From Ichthyophis bannanicus (lineage: Eukaryota; Chordata; Amphibia; Gymnophiona; Ichthyophiidae), in the NCBI GenBank assembly GCA_033557465.1, contig CM066047.1, forward strand, positions 868,001 through 932,000: a DNA stretch of 64,000 nucleotides, written 5' to 3'. The first letter of the stretch is position 1. Every line of letters begins with the position of its first letter. The notes beneath the pieces are model-generated. The model made no database searches and was not told where the DNA came from. It was given only the letters and a program-made list of their open reading frames with translations. Made by a program: the position numbers and the translations under genes. Shown one piece after another: positions 44,670 through 54,990 of the stretch.

Positions 44670-44945
44670 GTGGAGGAGTGGCTTAATGGTTAGAGCACTG
44701 GCTTGGTAAACCAGAGACCAGGGTTTGAGTCCCACTAGCACTTCTTGTGGCCTTGGGCAAGTCACTTAACTGTCCATTGCCTCAGAAAAAATCCAAGTTT
44801 CAGTAGCTCTGTTTAATGTACATTGCCAAGTTTGTTACAGTGTAAACCACTTTGATTGAAATGATGTTATGATGTAAACCGCGCTGATTCTAAATAGCGC
44901 GGTATATAAGAAACTGTAATAAATAATAAATAAAGAAATAAAGCG
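44670..44945 (+). mobile_element. tRNA-derived CORE/MIR-type SINE with L2-like tail
   Basis: It starts GTGGAGGAGTGGCTTAATGG with an RNA polymerase III A box (about 44679-44690) and a B box GGTTTGAGTCC (44722-44732). A CORE segment follows (TTGGGCAAGTCACTTAACTG and TGCCTCAG), and the 3' end carries ACCGCGCTGATTCTAAATAGCGCGGT, a hairpin shared with L2 elements, then AATAAATAATAAATAAAG. It would be transcribed by polymerase III and moved by an L2 enzyme. It lies 129 bp after the HIPK3 exon. Confidence 0.85.
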
Positions 44946-44993
44946 TTATAAAAAAAAAACCCTGTTAAATAAATTTGAGGTTGAAAATGTTCA

Positions 44994-47403
44994 TTCTCTG
45001 GGAACAAGGAGGAAAACCAGTCCTCACATATAAATGACATCAGCATCGACGGAGTCCTCATGGATTCATTTCTCAGCTTTCAAAGAAAGCCTTTGGTAGA
45101 TAGACCGCGCATTCGCGGTCACCGTCCTGCCCAACGGTGCCATCTTACCTCATTCTTTTTTCTGTGGAGCCCTGCAAATGCCCTTCTGTCATCCCTGGTA
45201 TTTACTAGCCTTTTACTCTTAACGTTTTCGCACTTCTTTTTGCCAGTCTGTTCCCGATCACCACCTTGCCGCCTGAGTCAGCCCTTGCCTCAGTGTCACA
45301 TTTTTTTTCTTGGTTTCTTTTTCGGTGTGTGGGTCCTTATCACGCCCTCCCTGACAAAACGTTTGAGTTTGATCTTGTGGATACTGTCTTCCTTGCTATG
45401 TCTTCAGTCAGCGGTTTCATGCAATGTGGCAAATGCCTGTATACCATGTCTATAACGGGCTGCCACAGTTGCTGTGTCAAGTGCCTCAGTGTGGATCATG
45501 ATGACTCCGCTTGTCCTCTCTGCCTGCAGATGTCGAGCAAGAGCCGGAGGAATTGTGAAAAGCAGTGGGGGGAGCTGTTTGTCTTGAAAGCCTCTGCCGT
45601 GGGGCTGGCATCAAATATGGAATTACTGCCCTCAGGACTGCATCCGACGAGACTGCATCGCACACACATGCTTGATCCAAGCCTCAAGGTCACGGAGCCT
45701 CAGATCGGGAGTCATTCTCAATGAACCTTCCCTGTCGGTCCAAGGCATCGTAGAAGTCTGATCCTGGAGCCGGAGGTAAGACCTCTGGTACCCAGCCTCG
45801 GAGTCCTCGACCCATTGCCGAGGGCAGCCCTCAAAGCTGCCCCGGTGGAAGGAGACTACCACTGCATCGGGGATCAGGCACATTCCCCCAACGCGATCAC
45901 CATCAGTGATTCCTCTTTGAGGGACCTGGTCCTGTGCTCAATGTCTTCGTGACCTGAACCGGTTGCTGCGAAGCCTACTAACATCAAAGCCAGGATGGCA
46001 GCCTTGAAATATAGCCTGGCTGCCTAATTCAAGGCGCAGTGGGGTCCGATGCCTGGAGCCTCTGGGTTGTCTGTACCGACAATGGGATCCTCCACCATGA
46101 GGACCTCCCTGGAGGAGGTCCAGCCGGTGCTTGAACACTTCGCCCATTTGGAGCAGTGTTTGTCAGCCTCCCCCTCAGCACCTTGGGGCTGATGTATCGG
46201 GCACCTCACTCCCCTGTGCCGACGGCTCATCAACCTAATGACCGTCCAAGATTCGAGGTCTCATCCAGCTCAGAGTTTGGTTAAGAGACAGATGATGAGT
46301 TGCCTGACGCCATGTAGCACAAGGATGTTCCCTCTGAACTATCTTCCCCTCAGGAGTGCCGGGGGTTCCTGCCAGAGGACCTCGTGTTCTTTGACTTTGT
46401 CTGGGGGATGTCGAAGGCCCTGGCCTTTGGCAGAACCAGAGGACTAGCTTCATGCCAGGGACTTAGAGAACCTCTACGTGCCGATTCCTCCCATCGTGGA
46501 GTGCTTGCTGTTCAGGATGTGGGAGAGCCCGGTAACTGCCAATAGTGAGCTGTCAACTCAATTCCCAATATTGAGTTGGCAAGAGCCCCAGCTTTCAGAA
46601 GACACAGCTGCCTCATGAGTCCATGGTAGTGGAGTCGGCCATGTATCAAATAAAAAGCAGAAGACTCACTTCTTGGTGCCCCCTGGTAGGGAGGCCCCCA
46701 CTATGGACTGGTTTGGCAGAAAGTGCTACCAGGGTTTGATGCACATGGCCCGCATCCATGCTTACCAGCTATACAAGGACATGTATCTGAGGGACTTGGC
46801 GAATGAGTTCGCTGTGTTCTCAGCTGGGCTGGCAAGTGAATCTCTTGAACGCTTCTGAACCTCGTCTTTACGGTCAAGGAATGCTTCAAGTTCCAGACTC
46901 GAGTGGCCTTTGATGGCTTCGAGTCTGTGGTTCATGTAGCTGCGGTGGGATCAGTGCCCACCGCCTAACTTGACTATAGTTCTTTGACATGGAGCAATGG
47001 GTGCAGGACAAACTGGCTGTTACCTGCCGAGGAGAGAACCTCTTCGGCAAACCCATGGCCGACAAGGCAGCCAAGTTAGTCAGAATTCATGATCAGGATT
47101 AGGTTGTCCTGGAAGATGGCTGACCCTTCCTGTCAGAAGTCTTTGTGGAAAAAGCCCTTCCACCTGAAGGCAAAAAAGGCTTACAGAAAAAAACCCTTAT
47201 TTCTAACCTATTAGGCTGTCCAACAGGGTCAGCGGGCCAGGGGCACAGACCCCATAAGCAGAAAGCCCCCAAGCCCCAAACAGCACCCCAGCCATAACCT
47301 GGCAGGGGGTGGGGTTTGACTCCTTAGGCATAGCCCGTCTTCCTCTAGAGGGCCAGGGCCCAGGCCCAAGGCACACAGGAGGATGTCTGGTCTACTTTGC
47401 TCA
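44994..47403 (+). mobile_element. DIRS-G1, 5' part of a diverged DIRS copy
   Basis: Its left end TTCTCTGGGAACAAGGAGGA resembles the family left end, followed by CCTCACATAT and CGACGGAG. It holds gag (from 45398) and the first codons of the polymerase (GGxxVYFAHL equivalent near 47375-47400), then a CR1 fragment. The frame is broken in several places. Confidence 0.75.
45398..47090 (+). pseudogene. DIRS-G1 gag-like protein, heavily damaged
   Basis: It starts MSSVSGFMQCGKC with a Cys/His module (CGKC, CHSCCVKCLSVDHDDSACPLC). The first frame ends at 45724. Later pieces in other frames include VPPGREAPTMDWFGRKCYQ and AYQLYKDMYLRDLANEF (46673-46858) and a GENLFGKPMADKA equivalent near 47030-47070. 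Same fold order as the DIRS-G0 gag. No functional product is possible. Confidence 0.75.
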
Positions 47404-47834
47404 CCTCTGAACATAAAAACATAAGATATGCCATACTGGGTCAGACCAAGGTCCATCAAGCCCAGTATCCTGTTTCCAACAGTGGCCAATCTAGGTCATA
47501 CGTACCTAGCAGTTTACCCAAAAGACACAGGTTCCACAATGCTTGTACTCGGTCAAGCATTGATAGACTGGTTTTAATAATGGTTTATGGACCTTTCCTC
47601 CAGGAACTTGTCCAAACCTTTTTTAAACCCAGCTACACTAACAGCCTTTACTACATCCTCCGGTAACAAATTCCAGAGTTTGATTACACGTTGAGTGAAA
47701 AAATATTTTCTTTTATTAGTCTTAAATAGTTTACCTTGTAGCTTCATTGCATGTCCCCTAGTCTTTCTATATTCTGATAACGTAAACTATCGATCTACGT
47801 TTACCCGTTCCACTCCGTTCATTAATTTATAGAC
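47404..47834 (-). mobile_element. CR1-a LINE fragment between DIRS-G1 and DIRS-G2
   Basis: On + it begins AACATAAAAACATAAGATATGCC, the CR1-a 3' tail in reverse, and runs to the VNVDRLF region (reversed) at about 47834, where it is cut. About 430 bp. Confidence 0.85.
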
Positions 47835-47899
47835 CTCTCCCTCGGGGCTTAAGAAGCCCCAATGAAGCGAAGGGGGATCCAGGCATAGATTCTGTCCGT

Positions 47900-49410
47900 A
47901 GGGGGTCGGCTACGGGATTTCTACTCTGCTTGGGTCCAGATCACGTCTGACCAGTGGGTCTTGGAGATAATCCGCGAAGGATATGCCCTCGAGCTGGTGC
48001 AACCCATGCGCAAGGCTTTCGTGCAGTCGCCTTGCAAGGCCCCGGGCAAGGTGGAGGCGGTCAGGGATACCCTAACGCGTCTTCTCCAGCTCGGGGCGGT
48101 GGTGCCTGTTCCCCAAGAGAAATACGGGTGCGGTCGATACTCAGTCTATTTTGTGGTACCCAAGAAGAAGGATGCTTTTCGTCCCATCTTGGATCTCAAG
48201 CATGTCAACTGCTGCTTGTGGGTGCCGCATTTTCGCATGGAAATGTTAAGGTCAGTCATTGTGGCAGTGAGAGAAGGAGAGTTTGACATCCCTTGATCTT
48301 ACCGAGGCGTAACTTCATATTCCCATAAGGGCGGTGCATCAGCGTTTGCTTCGTTTTGCTGTGCCAATGGAACATTTCCAGTTTTAAGCATTACCGTTTG
48401 GTCTGGCAACGGCCCCTCGTACTTTCACCAAAGTCATGGTGGTGGTTGCCGCAGCCCTCTGGATGGAGGGGGTTTTGGTTCATCCCTATTGCGACGATTA
48501 GTTGATTCGGGCAAAGTCCAAGGAGGAGAGCCTGCAGGTCATGTCGCGGATGGTGGTCAACCGGGCCAAGAGTCACTTACTCCAATTCCTGAGCTGGAAT
48601 TCTGGGAGCGCGCGTTGACACTCTAAGGGGCAGGGTATTCCTTTCAGAACAGTGCGCACAGAATCTGCGTCGGTTGATATGGGACTTTCTTTGCCGCTGG
48701 AAGTCAACAGCATGGCAGTATTTACAGCTGTTGGGAACCATGGCGGCGACTCTGGAGTTGGTACCATGGGTGAGGGCACACATGCGGCCCTTGCAGCGAG
48801 CCCTCCTACTGCGCTGGTCTCATCAGTTGGATGCACTACACAGCAGCTTCCCTGCCCTTGGGGGGTTTGCTGGGCAGTTTGCTGGTGGTTGCGGCCAGAG
48901 CACTTGTCGGCGAGCATGCCGCTCGAAGCCCCTCTGTGGATGCAGTTGATGACCGATGCCAGCCTGAGGGGTTGGGGAGGTCATTGCGAGGGGTGTTTTG
49001 CCCAGGGGTCTTGGACCGCGCAAGAGGCAAGTTGGTTGATCAACAGGCTGGAGCTTCGGGCAATTGCCCTAGCTCTCCAGGCCTTGGAGTGACAGGTGTC
49101 CATGAGGGTGGTGAGAGTGCTCTTGGACGATGTGACCGCGGTGGCCTATATCAACAGACAAGGAGAGACACCAGCAGCATGGCGTTAGAGGAAGAGGCGG
49201 AGCGGTTGTTCGCTTGGATAGAACCTCGCTGCAGGCCCTGTCGGCAGCTCACGTGGCAGGCGTCGACAATATAACAGCGGATTACTTCAGTCGAGTGCAG
49301 TTGGATCCCAGAGAGTGGGAGCTTCACTCAGAGGTCTTTGCGCAGGTGGTGCATCGGTGGGGGACTCCTTGCATGGATTTGATGGCAATAATCAAGAACA
49401 CCAAGGTGAG
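47900..49410 (+). pseudogene. DIRS-G2 reverse transcriptase/RNase H protein, broken
   Basis: The frame 47961-48296 gives LEIIREGYALELVQP, YSVYFVVPKKKDAFRPILDLKHVN. A stop follows, and beyond it RT motifs are only partly readable (LPFGLATAPRTFTK-like at about 48388; a YCDD-like site near 48490). RNase H is clearer: LMTDASLRGWGGH (about 48950), INRLELRAIALAL, and VLLDDVTAVAYINRQG near 49120-49170. At least four frame breaks are present. Confidence 0.8.
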
Positions 49411-49759
49411 CCTTTAATTCAGCAGAAGGTGAGAACGGATGTCAGAGGTGCTGGATGCGTTACTACAACCTTGGCCAACGGAGGGCCGCCTTTGTTTTTC
49501 CTCCTTGGGCGCTCATAGGCCAAGTGGTGCAACAAATAGAGGTACACTGGGGGCGAGTCATTCTGATCGCTCCGGACTGGCCTCGGCAACCGTGGTATAC
49601 TGATTTGAGGCCGCTTCTGGAGGATTGGCCATGGCCCCTTCCACGTCACAAGGACCTGCTGTTGCAGGACCTAGTGCGCATGCCTCAGGTAGATTGGTTC
49701 TCGCTTACGACCTGGCTATTGAAAGGACAAGATTGAGGAAGAAGGGGGTATTCAGGTCC

Positions 49760-50680
49760 TGTGATCTCAACCTTGTTAAAGGCACGTAAGAGATCTACAT
49801 CTTTGGCTTACATTCGTGTTTGGCGTGTTTTTGAGGCTTGGTGTGTGGACCGTCGGATTAGACCCGCCATAGCTTCTGTTCCAGAGGTTTTGGCCTTCTT
49901 GCAGGATGGTTTTGAGCGAGGTTTGGCAGCCAGTTCTTTGCGGGTCCAACTGGCGGCGATTGCCTGCTATAGGTGTAAGGTATGCAGGTTACCCCTGGGG
50001 TCTTGGTTTTTCTCAGGGCGGTGACTAGGCTTTGCCCCCCACATTGAGATCCCATGATGGAACCACTGCTCTATCTAGTTTTGAAGGCTCTGACGAAGGA
50101 GCCTTTTGAGGCTTTTTGCCAGGCTTCTCTGAAGGATATGACGTTGAAGACCGTTTTTCTGGTGGCTATATGTTCCGCGCGTAGGATCTCTGAGTTGCAG
50201 GCTCTGTCTTGCCGGGAGCCTTTCCTCTCTTTTTCTAGGGAATAGGTAGTCTTACAGCCTGTTCCTTCCTTTCTTCCCAAGGTAGTCTCGGTTTTTCATT
50301 TGAATCAGCCTGTCGCTTTGCCAGTGTTGTGCAGGTCTAAAAGTGGCGAGATTGACCGCGATCTCCATAAACTGGATGTTCGCTGGGTTCTTAAGTGTTA
50401 TTTGGCAGAGACGGCAACGTTTCGTAGATCGGAACATTTGTACTGTTTGGAGGGCCATGTAAGGGGGAAGCGGCGGCTAAAGCCTCCATTTCTAGATGGA
50501 TTTGGGAAGCCATCACCTCGGTGTACCTCCTTAGCGGTCGTTCGGTTCCCCTAAGAATACATGCTCGCTCCACCAGGGCGCAGGCTGCATCCTGGGCTGA
50601 GTTTAGTCTGGTGCTGCCTGTGGACATCTGCAAGACAGCAACTTGGTCTTGCTAAGCATTATCGTTGGATGTCAAAGTGA
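49760..50680 (+). pseudogene. DIRS-G2 tyrosine recombinase, broken
   Basis: 49761-50024 encodes the N-terminal domain (RKRSTSLAYIRVWRVFEAWCVD, LRVQLAAIACYRCKV). 50054-50245 encodes MTLKTVFLVAICSARRISELQAL, containing the first catalytic Arg, and ends in a TAG. 50300-50554 continues with VALPVLCRSKSGEIDRDLHKLDVRWVL. The final His/Tyr part is readable only in pieces up to the SARQQLGLAKHYRWMSK-like end near 50680. Confidence 0.75.
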
Positions 50681-50802
50681 CGACGGAGGCCGGTTTTGGG
50701 GCTGCGTTACTGCGAGCTGGTATTTTGGGTCCCTCCCTTTAGTGCATGTACTGCTCTTTTACATCCCAGAGGTTCAGGACTGGACTGGAGGGACGATAAG
50801 GA

Positions 50803-50862
50803 AAGCAAAATTAGACTTACCTGCTAATTGTTGTTCCTTGAGGAACTCCAGTCCAGTCCTGT
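50803..50862 (+). repeat. Internal complementary region of DIRS-G2
   Basis: AAGCAAAATTAGACTTACCT...TGTTCCTTGAGGAACTCCAG; it is the reverse complement of 51222-51282 with few differences. Confidence 0.85.
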
Positions 50863-51221
50863 ATCCCACCCGAGTTCAGTCTGGAGTTCGGGGCTCTGGA
50901 ATACAGTGGAGATTGGTTCTATTTTGCTGTCCAGAAGGTAGTTTCAAGGGTTCTTTCAATTTCTTCTCGCTATATCTTCCCTTCTCAGAGAGGGTTAGAT
51001 ATCCTCCTGTACGTTTGGGGGGAGGGTTTTTTCCCAGGCAGTTCTATTTGTAGTTATAGTGTAGTATCTTATTTCTACTTATTTGTTGCTCCTTTGAGTC
51101 TGCTTTGTCAATAGGTATTGGAAACTGTGGGGTGGTGCCAGAGGTACTTATACTGGTGTCTACAGTTTTTGGACATGCTCAGTCTCCAAGTTGCTGGAGG
51201 AGGTGCACCACCCAGAGGTTC

Positions 51222-51282
51222 GGGACTGGACTGGACTTCCTCAAGGAACAAACAATTAGCAGGTAAGTCTAATTTCGCTTTA
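51222..51282 (+). repeat. Right end of DIRS-G2
   Basis: GGGACTGGACTGGACTTCCT...ACAATTAGCAGGTAAGTC. It holds CAGGTAAGT at 51260-51268, the same donor-like motif as the unrelated right ends of DIRS-A, C, D and E. Confidence 0.85.
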
Positions 51283-52689
51283 TTCATTAGATCCCTTTTT
51301 CTATTTATTCAGATATAATGCAATCTTGCGTCATAGCACCATTAAGTATGCAACGTGCCAGCATGATTTCTCACCTCTTTGCGTCTCTTCAGTTCATTGG
51401 ACCATTTTTAGCACATCACTCCTTTCCTTGTGAAACCTAGTTTGCCACTGCAAATGCACAATATGTCCTTGTTTTTCTGAATCTTGAACATTCTACAAAG
51501 TCATTCTAGTCTCATCCTGCTTCACTCTATTCCAGCAATACCAGGTAGGCTATATACAACTAGCAATTCAGCACAAATTCATGTTCTTGTGGATTCCATA
51601 ACAATTCTTTTGTATCATCTTGCAGGAAGCCAGCTATCCAGTTAAGGTTTAGCAGCTCATCTACAAAGGGCAAACAAGTTGGTTTAAGGAGTTAGAATAA
51701 ATCATAATTCCAGAATTCCTTCGACTACTAGAACAGCAATGGACCACTATACCTCTAGCTACAAGGGAGGAGACTTCTTTCTCTGTAGTGGATAAGGCCC
51801 AGCCACCTGTTCTAAGAGAACCCTCCCACCCCTATTTTTTCCGTTTAGCCCACGCAGACTGGGCACTCCAGGGCTTAGCCAAAATCTTTTGCCTGCTATT
51901 CTTATGCTTCATACTATAAAAATAAAATAAAGAAAGAAAGAAATATACCAAGTATGGAAAGATAAAACTGCTCTGCAAGCTCCTGCAGTCAGGACACATC
52001 CCCCAAGAAGCTCTTTGGGATGTTTTTCTGATGAGCACAATCTCCTTTTTTTTTTTTCCAGCGTGCTTCAGGATCTCGCATCCTAATATGCTTTGTATCT
52101 AGTATTCGGTCTTTTCTCAGCCCTTTCTCAGCCCTAAAATCATACCAAATTGAATGGTCAAAACTCTTTCTCTCTGTGTATAGGGAGTATTACTGTAGAG
52201 AGAGTGTTTTGACCATTCATTTTGGTGCATGAGACAAGTTTAAACGAATTGTTTTTAGTAGCACCAACTATGCTACTCGGCACCAACTCAGCTGCAATGC
52301 AACACTCCACCTCCATCCAGCAGTCTGCTGCAGCACAGACACAATCAAAAAGGGAAAGGGGGAAAGGAGAGGTTTTTCCTAGCCCCTTCTTCAGTGGCCC
52401 CCGATTTTGTTGTGATCTGACAATTCTTTTAGCTGTGGCGGCATCGGCTTCCCTTTGGATGAGATGCCTACTGAAGGCAGGGAACTAGTTCCTCACATTT
52501 ATAATCACTCCTTGACCACTTGCTGATTTTTGACACTACTTGCCTCTTGAGATTTCATTATTTTAATTTTTCATGACGATCTGTTTTCGTGTTGATTAAT
52601 ATTCTCTCTTCCCTTCCACTGCTGTGCCTATGAGAGAAGTGTTGCAACATCTGGGTGACTGAGGATATCAGCACTCTTCCCTTGATGTG
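51283..52689. other. Unassigned, probably intron
   Basis: AT-rich DNA with no recognisable coding exon. A short inverted repeat lies at 52144-52176 / 52197-52226. Confidence 0.5.
52144..52226. repeat. Short hairpin, possible tiny MITE
   Basis: Arms ACCAAATTGAATGGTCAAAA and the reverse complement of TTTTGACCATTCATTTTGGT, about 30 bp each, flank a 20-bp loop. Origin not recognised. Confidence 0.6.
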
Positions 52690-52885
52690 GCCTACTACTA
52701 CTAAGACAACTGGAAGGTCTATCCTCACCTAAACCATAAATTCACTCAGGTTGACCCCCAAGCGTTCAGAACATATGCCTTCAGCCAATGCTGTATACTG
52801 GGGCACAACCACTCTAGCCACCTTACTGGGCAGACTTGATGGACCAGAATGGTCTTTATCTGCCATCATATACTATGTTACATTA
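52690..52885 (+). mobile_element. CR1-b LINE, 3' tail fragment
   Basis: Shows the CR1-b end: CCACCTTACTGGGCAGACTT, GGTCTTTATCTGCCATCATA and TACTATGTTACAT. The upstream part is diverged. Confidence 0.7.
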
Positions 52886-53122
52886 AAACCCAAATCCAGG
52901 GAAAATATATCATCCCTCACCCACACATCAAAGGATAAACACTGTTCCAGACACAGTTTCTCTGAGCCATCTCTAAAATGATTCAGATTGTACTTGGCTT
53001 AACTTCTTTTTTTTTTTCCTTATTCTATTATCTCACCCGCCCACTTCTAAACCCAAGGATACAGTTGAAAATGAATCCACCCTTATGCATATTCTCCCCG
53101 ATTCTGTTTATTTGAAACCCTC

Positions 53123-53375
53123 TCATAAGAATATAAAATGTGATACTGGGTCAGACCAGGGATACATTGAGCCCAGTATCCCATTTCCAGCAGTGACCAA
53201 TCCAGGTCAAAATAATCTGTCAAGTTCCCAAAAGAGAGAGTTTCCATGCTGCTTGTTCCAGGAATAAATAGTGGATTTCTCTGGCCCAATTTAATAATGG
53301 TTTATGGACTTTTCCTCCAGGAACTCGTCCGAAAGAATTTGAGTTTGATTACGCATTTAGTGAAAAATTATTTTC
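53123..53375 (-). mobile_element. CR1-a LINE, 3' tail fragment, old
   Basis: CATAAGAATATAAAATGTGATACTGGGTCAGACC then CAGTGACCAAT and TTTAATAATGGTTTATGGAC: the CR1-a tail in reverse, with many substitutions. Confidence 0.75.
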
Positions 53376-53380
53376 TCAGA

Positions 53381-53483
53381 TTTATTTATTTAGACCGTTT
53401 TCTATACCACCTTATCCTTCAATCAAAGTGGTCACAGCACAATTGGGGGATACATTTAACATGAGGGGTGTAAACGGGGGCGC
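53381..53483 (-). mobile_element. L2-type 3' tail fragment
   Basis: ATTTATTTATTTAGACCGTTTTCTATACCACC...TCAAAGTGGT, the reversed L2 tail with its ACCAC/GTGGT hairpin stem. Confidence 0.65.
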
Positions 53484-54990
53484 TGGGTGAGAATGTCCAC
53501 AGTCTTGCAAAGGCAAATACTATTATGACTTGCAAAGGATTGTGGGGAATGTTGTCCATTCATACTAGAATCAGCCGTTCACAAATAAATAAGTTGTGTT
53601 GCTCGAGTGTAAGCAAAGAAAATATATTTTATTTATGGGGTTATTTCTCCCAACACAGATTTACTTGGTAGCACAAAAGGATACTTGCTTTCAGTATTAT
53701 ACTTAGGAAAAACAAATCATGATCAACGACTGAACTTCTTAAGCAATCAATCAAACAATAAAGACCTTGATGGGAACAGAAAGGTCTTTCTGAGGGCTCC
53801 TGCTAATACCTTTTAGCAGTGCTCCAAAAGCAAAAAAACAAAACCCAAAAAGTAATCAAAAACTGTTCTTTTTCAAGGATAACTTTCTTGTATTTTCACA
53901 CACACACAGAAGTTTCCTTTCCAGAGCCCACGTGCAATTATGCAAGGCTTAATTGCCAACAATTAACCAGCTGCAAACCTCTTGGCTGGTTTACTTTCTA
54001 TACGTGGCTCAAATCCTACCCTAAAGCTTTCTTGTAAACTTTTCTGGGTAGATAAAAGAATAAATTATATTTCTTTTTGATGGTTGTTGTATTTGTGAAA
54101 GTATATTACCACAGCAGCCTAGACAGAGAGCAATCCATGTAATCACTCTGATCATTTAAAATATCTCCTTCTTCTTCAACTATCATAGAATCAATATCAT
54201 GGTCTGGCTCAGAGGAATTCCTTAATGGAGCACTCTCAGGACAGTACTTGTTTCCCTGCTGTCTTCCAAGTGAAGAGCTAGGGCATAAATCAGTGTTCAT
54301 ACCTGAGCTTCCTTTGCTGTTAGGGTTCCTCTCCAGATATCCTGGCCAATAAGTAGTCCAGCTTTTATGTCCAGCCTTCCAATCAAGATCCCTGGACACT
54401 GGGTCTCTCTTCACGTACCTTCTTGCACTGGTCTTAGGGCCCCTTCCAAATGCAGCCGTCTCCTTTACAGGTGCCGTCCGGGGATTCCTGGCTCTGTAGC
54501 CCCACTCATCTGGCCTCCTCCAGTCCAATGGAGTATGCTTGCCTCTGGAATGACTCCCAACACACGTACTGCTATGGGCTCCTTCTTTAGACCTCCAAGA
54601 TGTTTTCCTCTTCTTTCTTCCACGCTGCTTCTTGCTCTCTCTGTCCTTGAGCTCTGGGTTCCTCATCAACTCCAACTCTCTGGTCTGCTGATTCTGTGTA
54701 GAATCTGTTTTACTTTTAACCTGCTTAGAGGGATACTCCACCCTAGCACAGCTCAGCTGTGCTGAATCAAGCCCTGCCCTTGGAGATGAGTGATTGGGGA
54801 TTACCTCATAGCTCTCCTGATTGAACACACGTTTCCCCCCTTCAGCTCTTCTAAAGGCTGTTTGAAACCTGGTGCATTCTGGGACTGGTAGTCTTTTATT
54901 ATTTCTACCAGCAAAGACAGGTTGCTTGTTCAGAGCCAATTCACCTCTATTACAGCTCCTTCCTGAACTATGATAAGCTTCCTTATCACA
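53484..54990 (-). repeat. Unclassified 1507-bp repeat, copy 2 (solo-LTR candidate)
   Basis: Full-length partner of 35929-37435. On the - strand it starts TGTGATAAGGAAGCTTATCA, ends TCTCACCCA and has AATAAA about 140 bp before its end. Most of its length is an open 277-codon frame. Flanks are an L2 tail and a CR1-a copy; no flanking duplication was recognised. Confidence 0.65.
54106..54939 (-). CDS. Unrecognised 277-codon ORF inside the 1507-bp repeat
   Basis: I do not recognise this protein. It is basic in the middle (RESKKQRGRKKRKTSWRSK), has a cysteine-poor central part with RRYVKRDPVSRDLDWKAGHK and WTTYWPGYLERNP, and an acidic tail (DHDIDSMIVEEEGDILNDQSD) before the stop. No signal peptide or membrane segment is visible. 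Copy 1 preserves the frame around RYVKRDPVSRDLDWKAGHK and around the N-terminal KRLPVPECTRF segment but is interrupted. It could be a real element-encoded protein or a chance open frame; I lean slightly to the former because the frame recurs. Confidence 0.4.
   Translation of the reverse strand: MALNKQPVFAGRNNKRLPVPECTRFQTAFRRAEGGKRVFNQESYEVIPNHSSPRAGLDSAQLSCARVEYPSKQVKSKTDSTQNQQTRELELMRNPELKDRESKKQRGRKKRKTSWRSKEGAHSSTCVGSHSRGKHTPLDWRRPDEWGYRARNPRTAPVKETAAFGRGPKTSARRYVKRDPVSRDLDWKAGHKSWTTYWPGYLERNPNSKGSSGMNTDLCPSSSLGRQQGNKYCPESAPLRNSSEPDHDIDSMIVEEEGDILNDQSDYMDCSLSRLLW

Larger units (their letters stand above)
47835..51282 (+). mobile_element. DIRS-G2, 3' part of a third DIRS type
   Basis: It contains polymerase, recombinase, an internal complementary region (50803-50862) and a right end (51222-51282) whose sequence differs from the DIRS-A/C/D/E ends. 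It starts near the polymerase start codon region. All frames are interrupted. Confidence 0.8.

Noticed and set aside
44670..44745. A tRNA gene, from the A and B boxes
   Set aside because: The cloverleaf is not maintained, and the CORE segment and L2-like tail show a SINE.
52222..52488. 88-codon frame as a host exon
   Set aside because: Low-complexity, no splice-bordered segment, no recognisable family.
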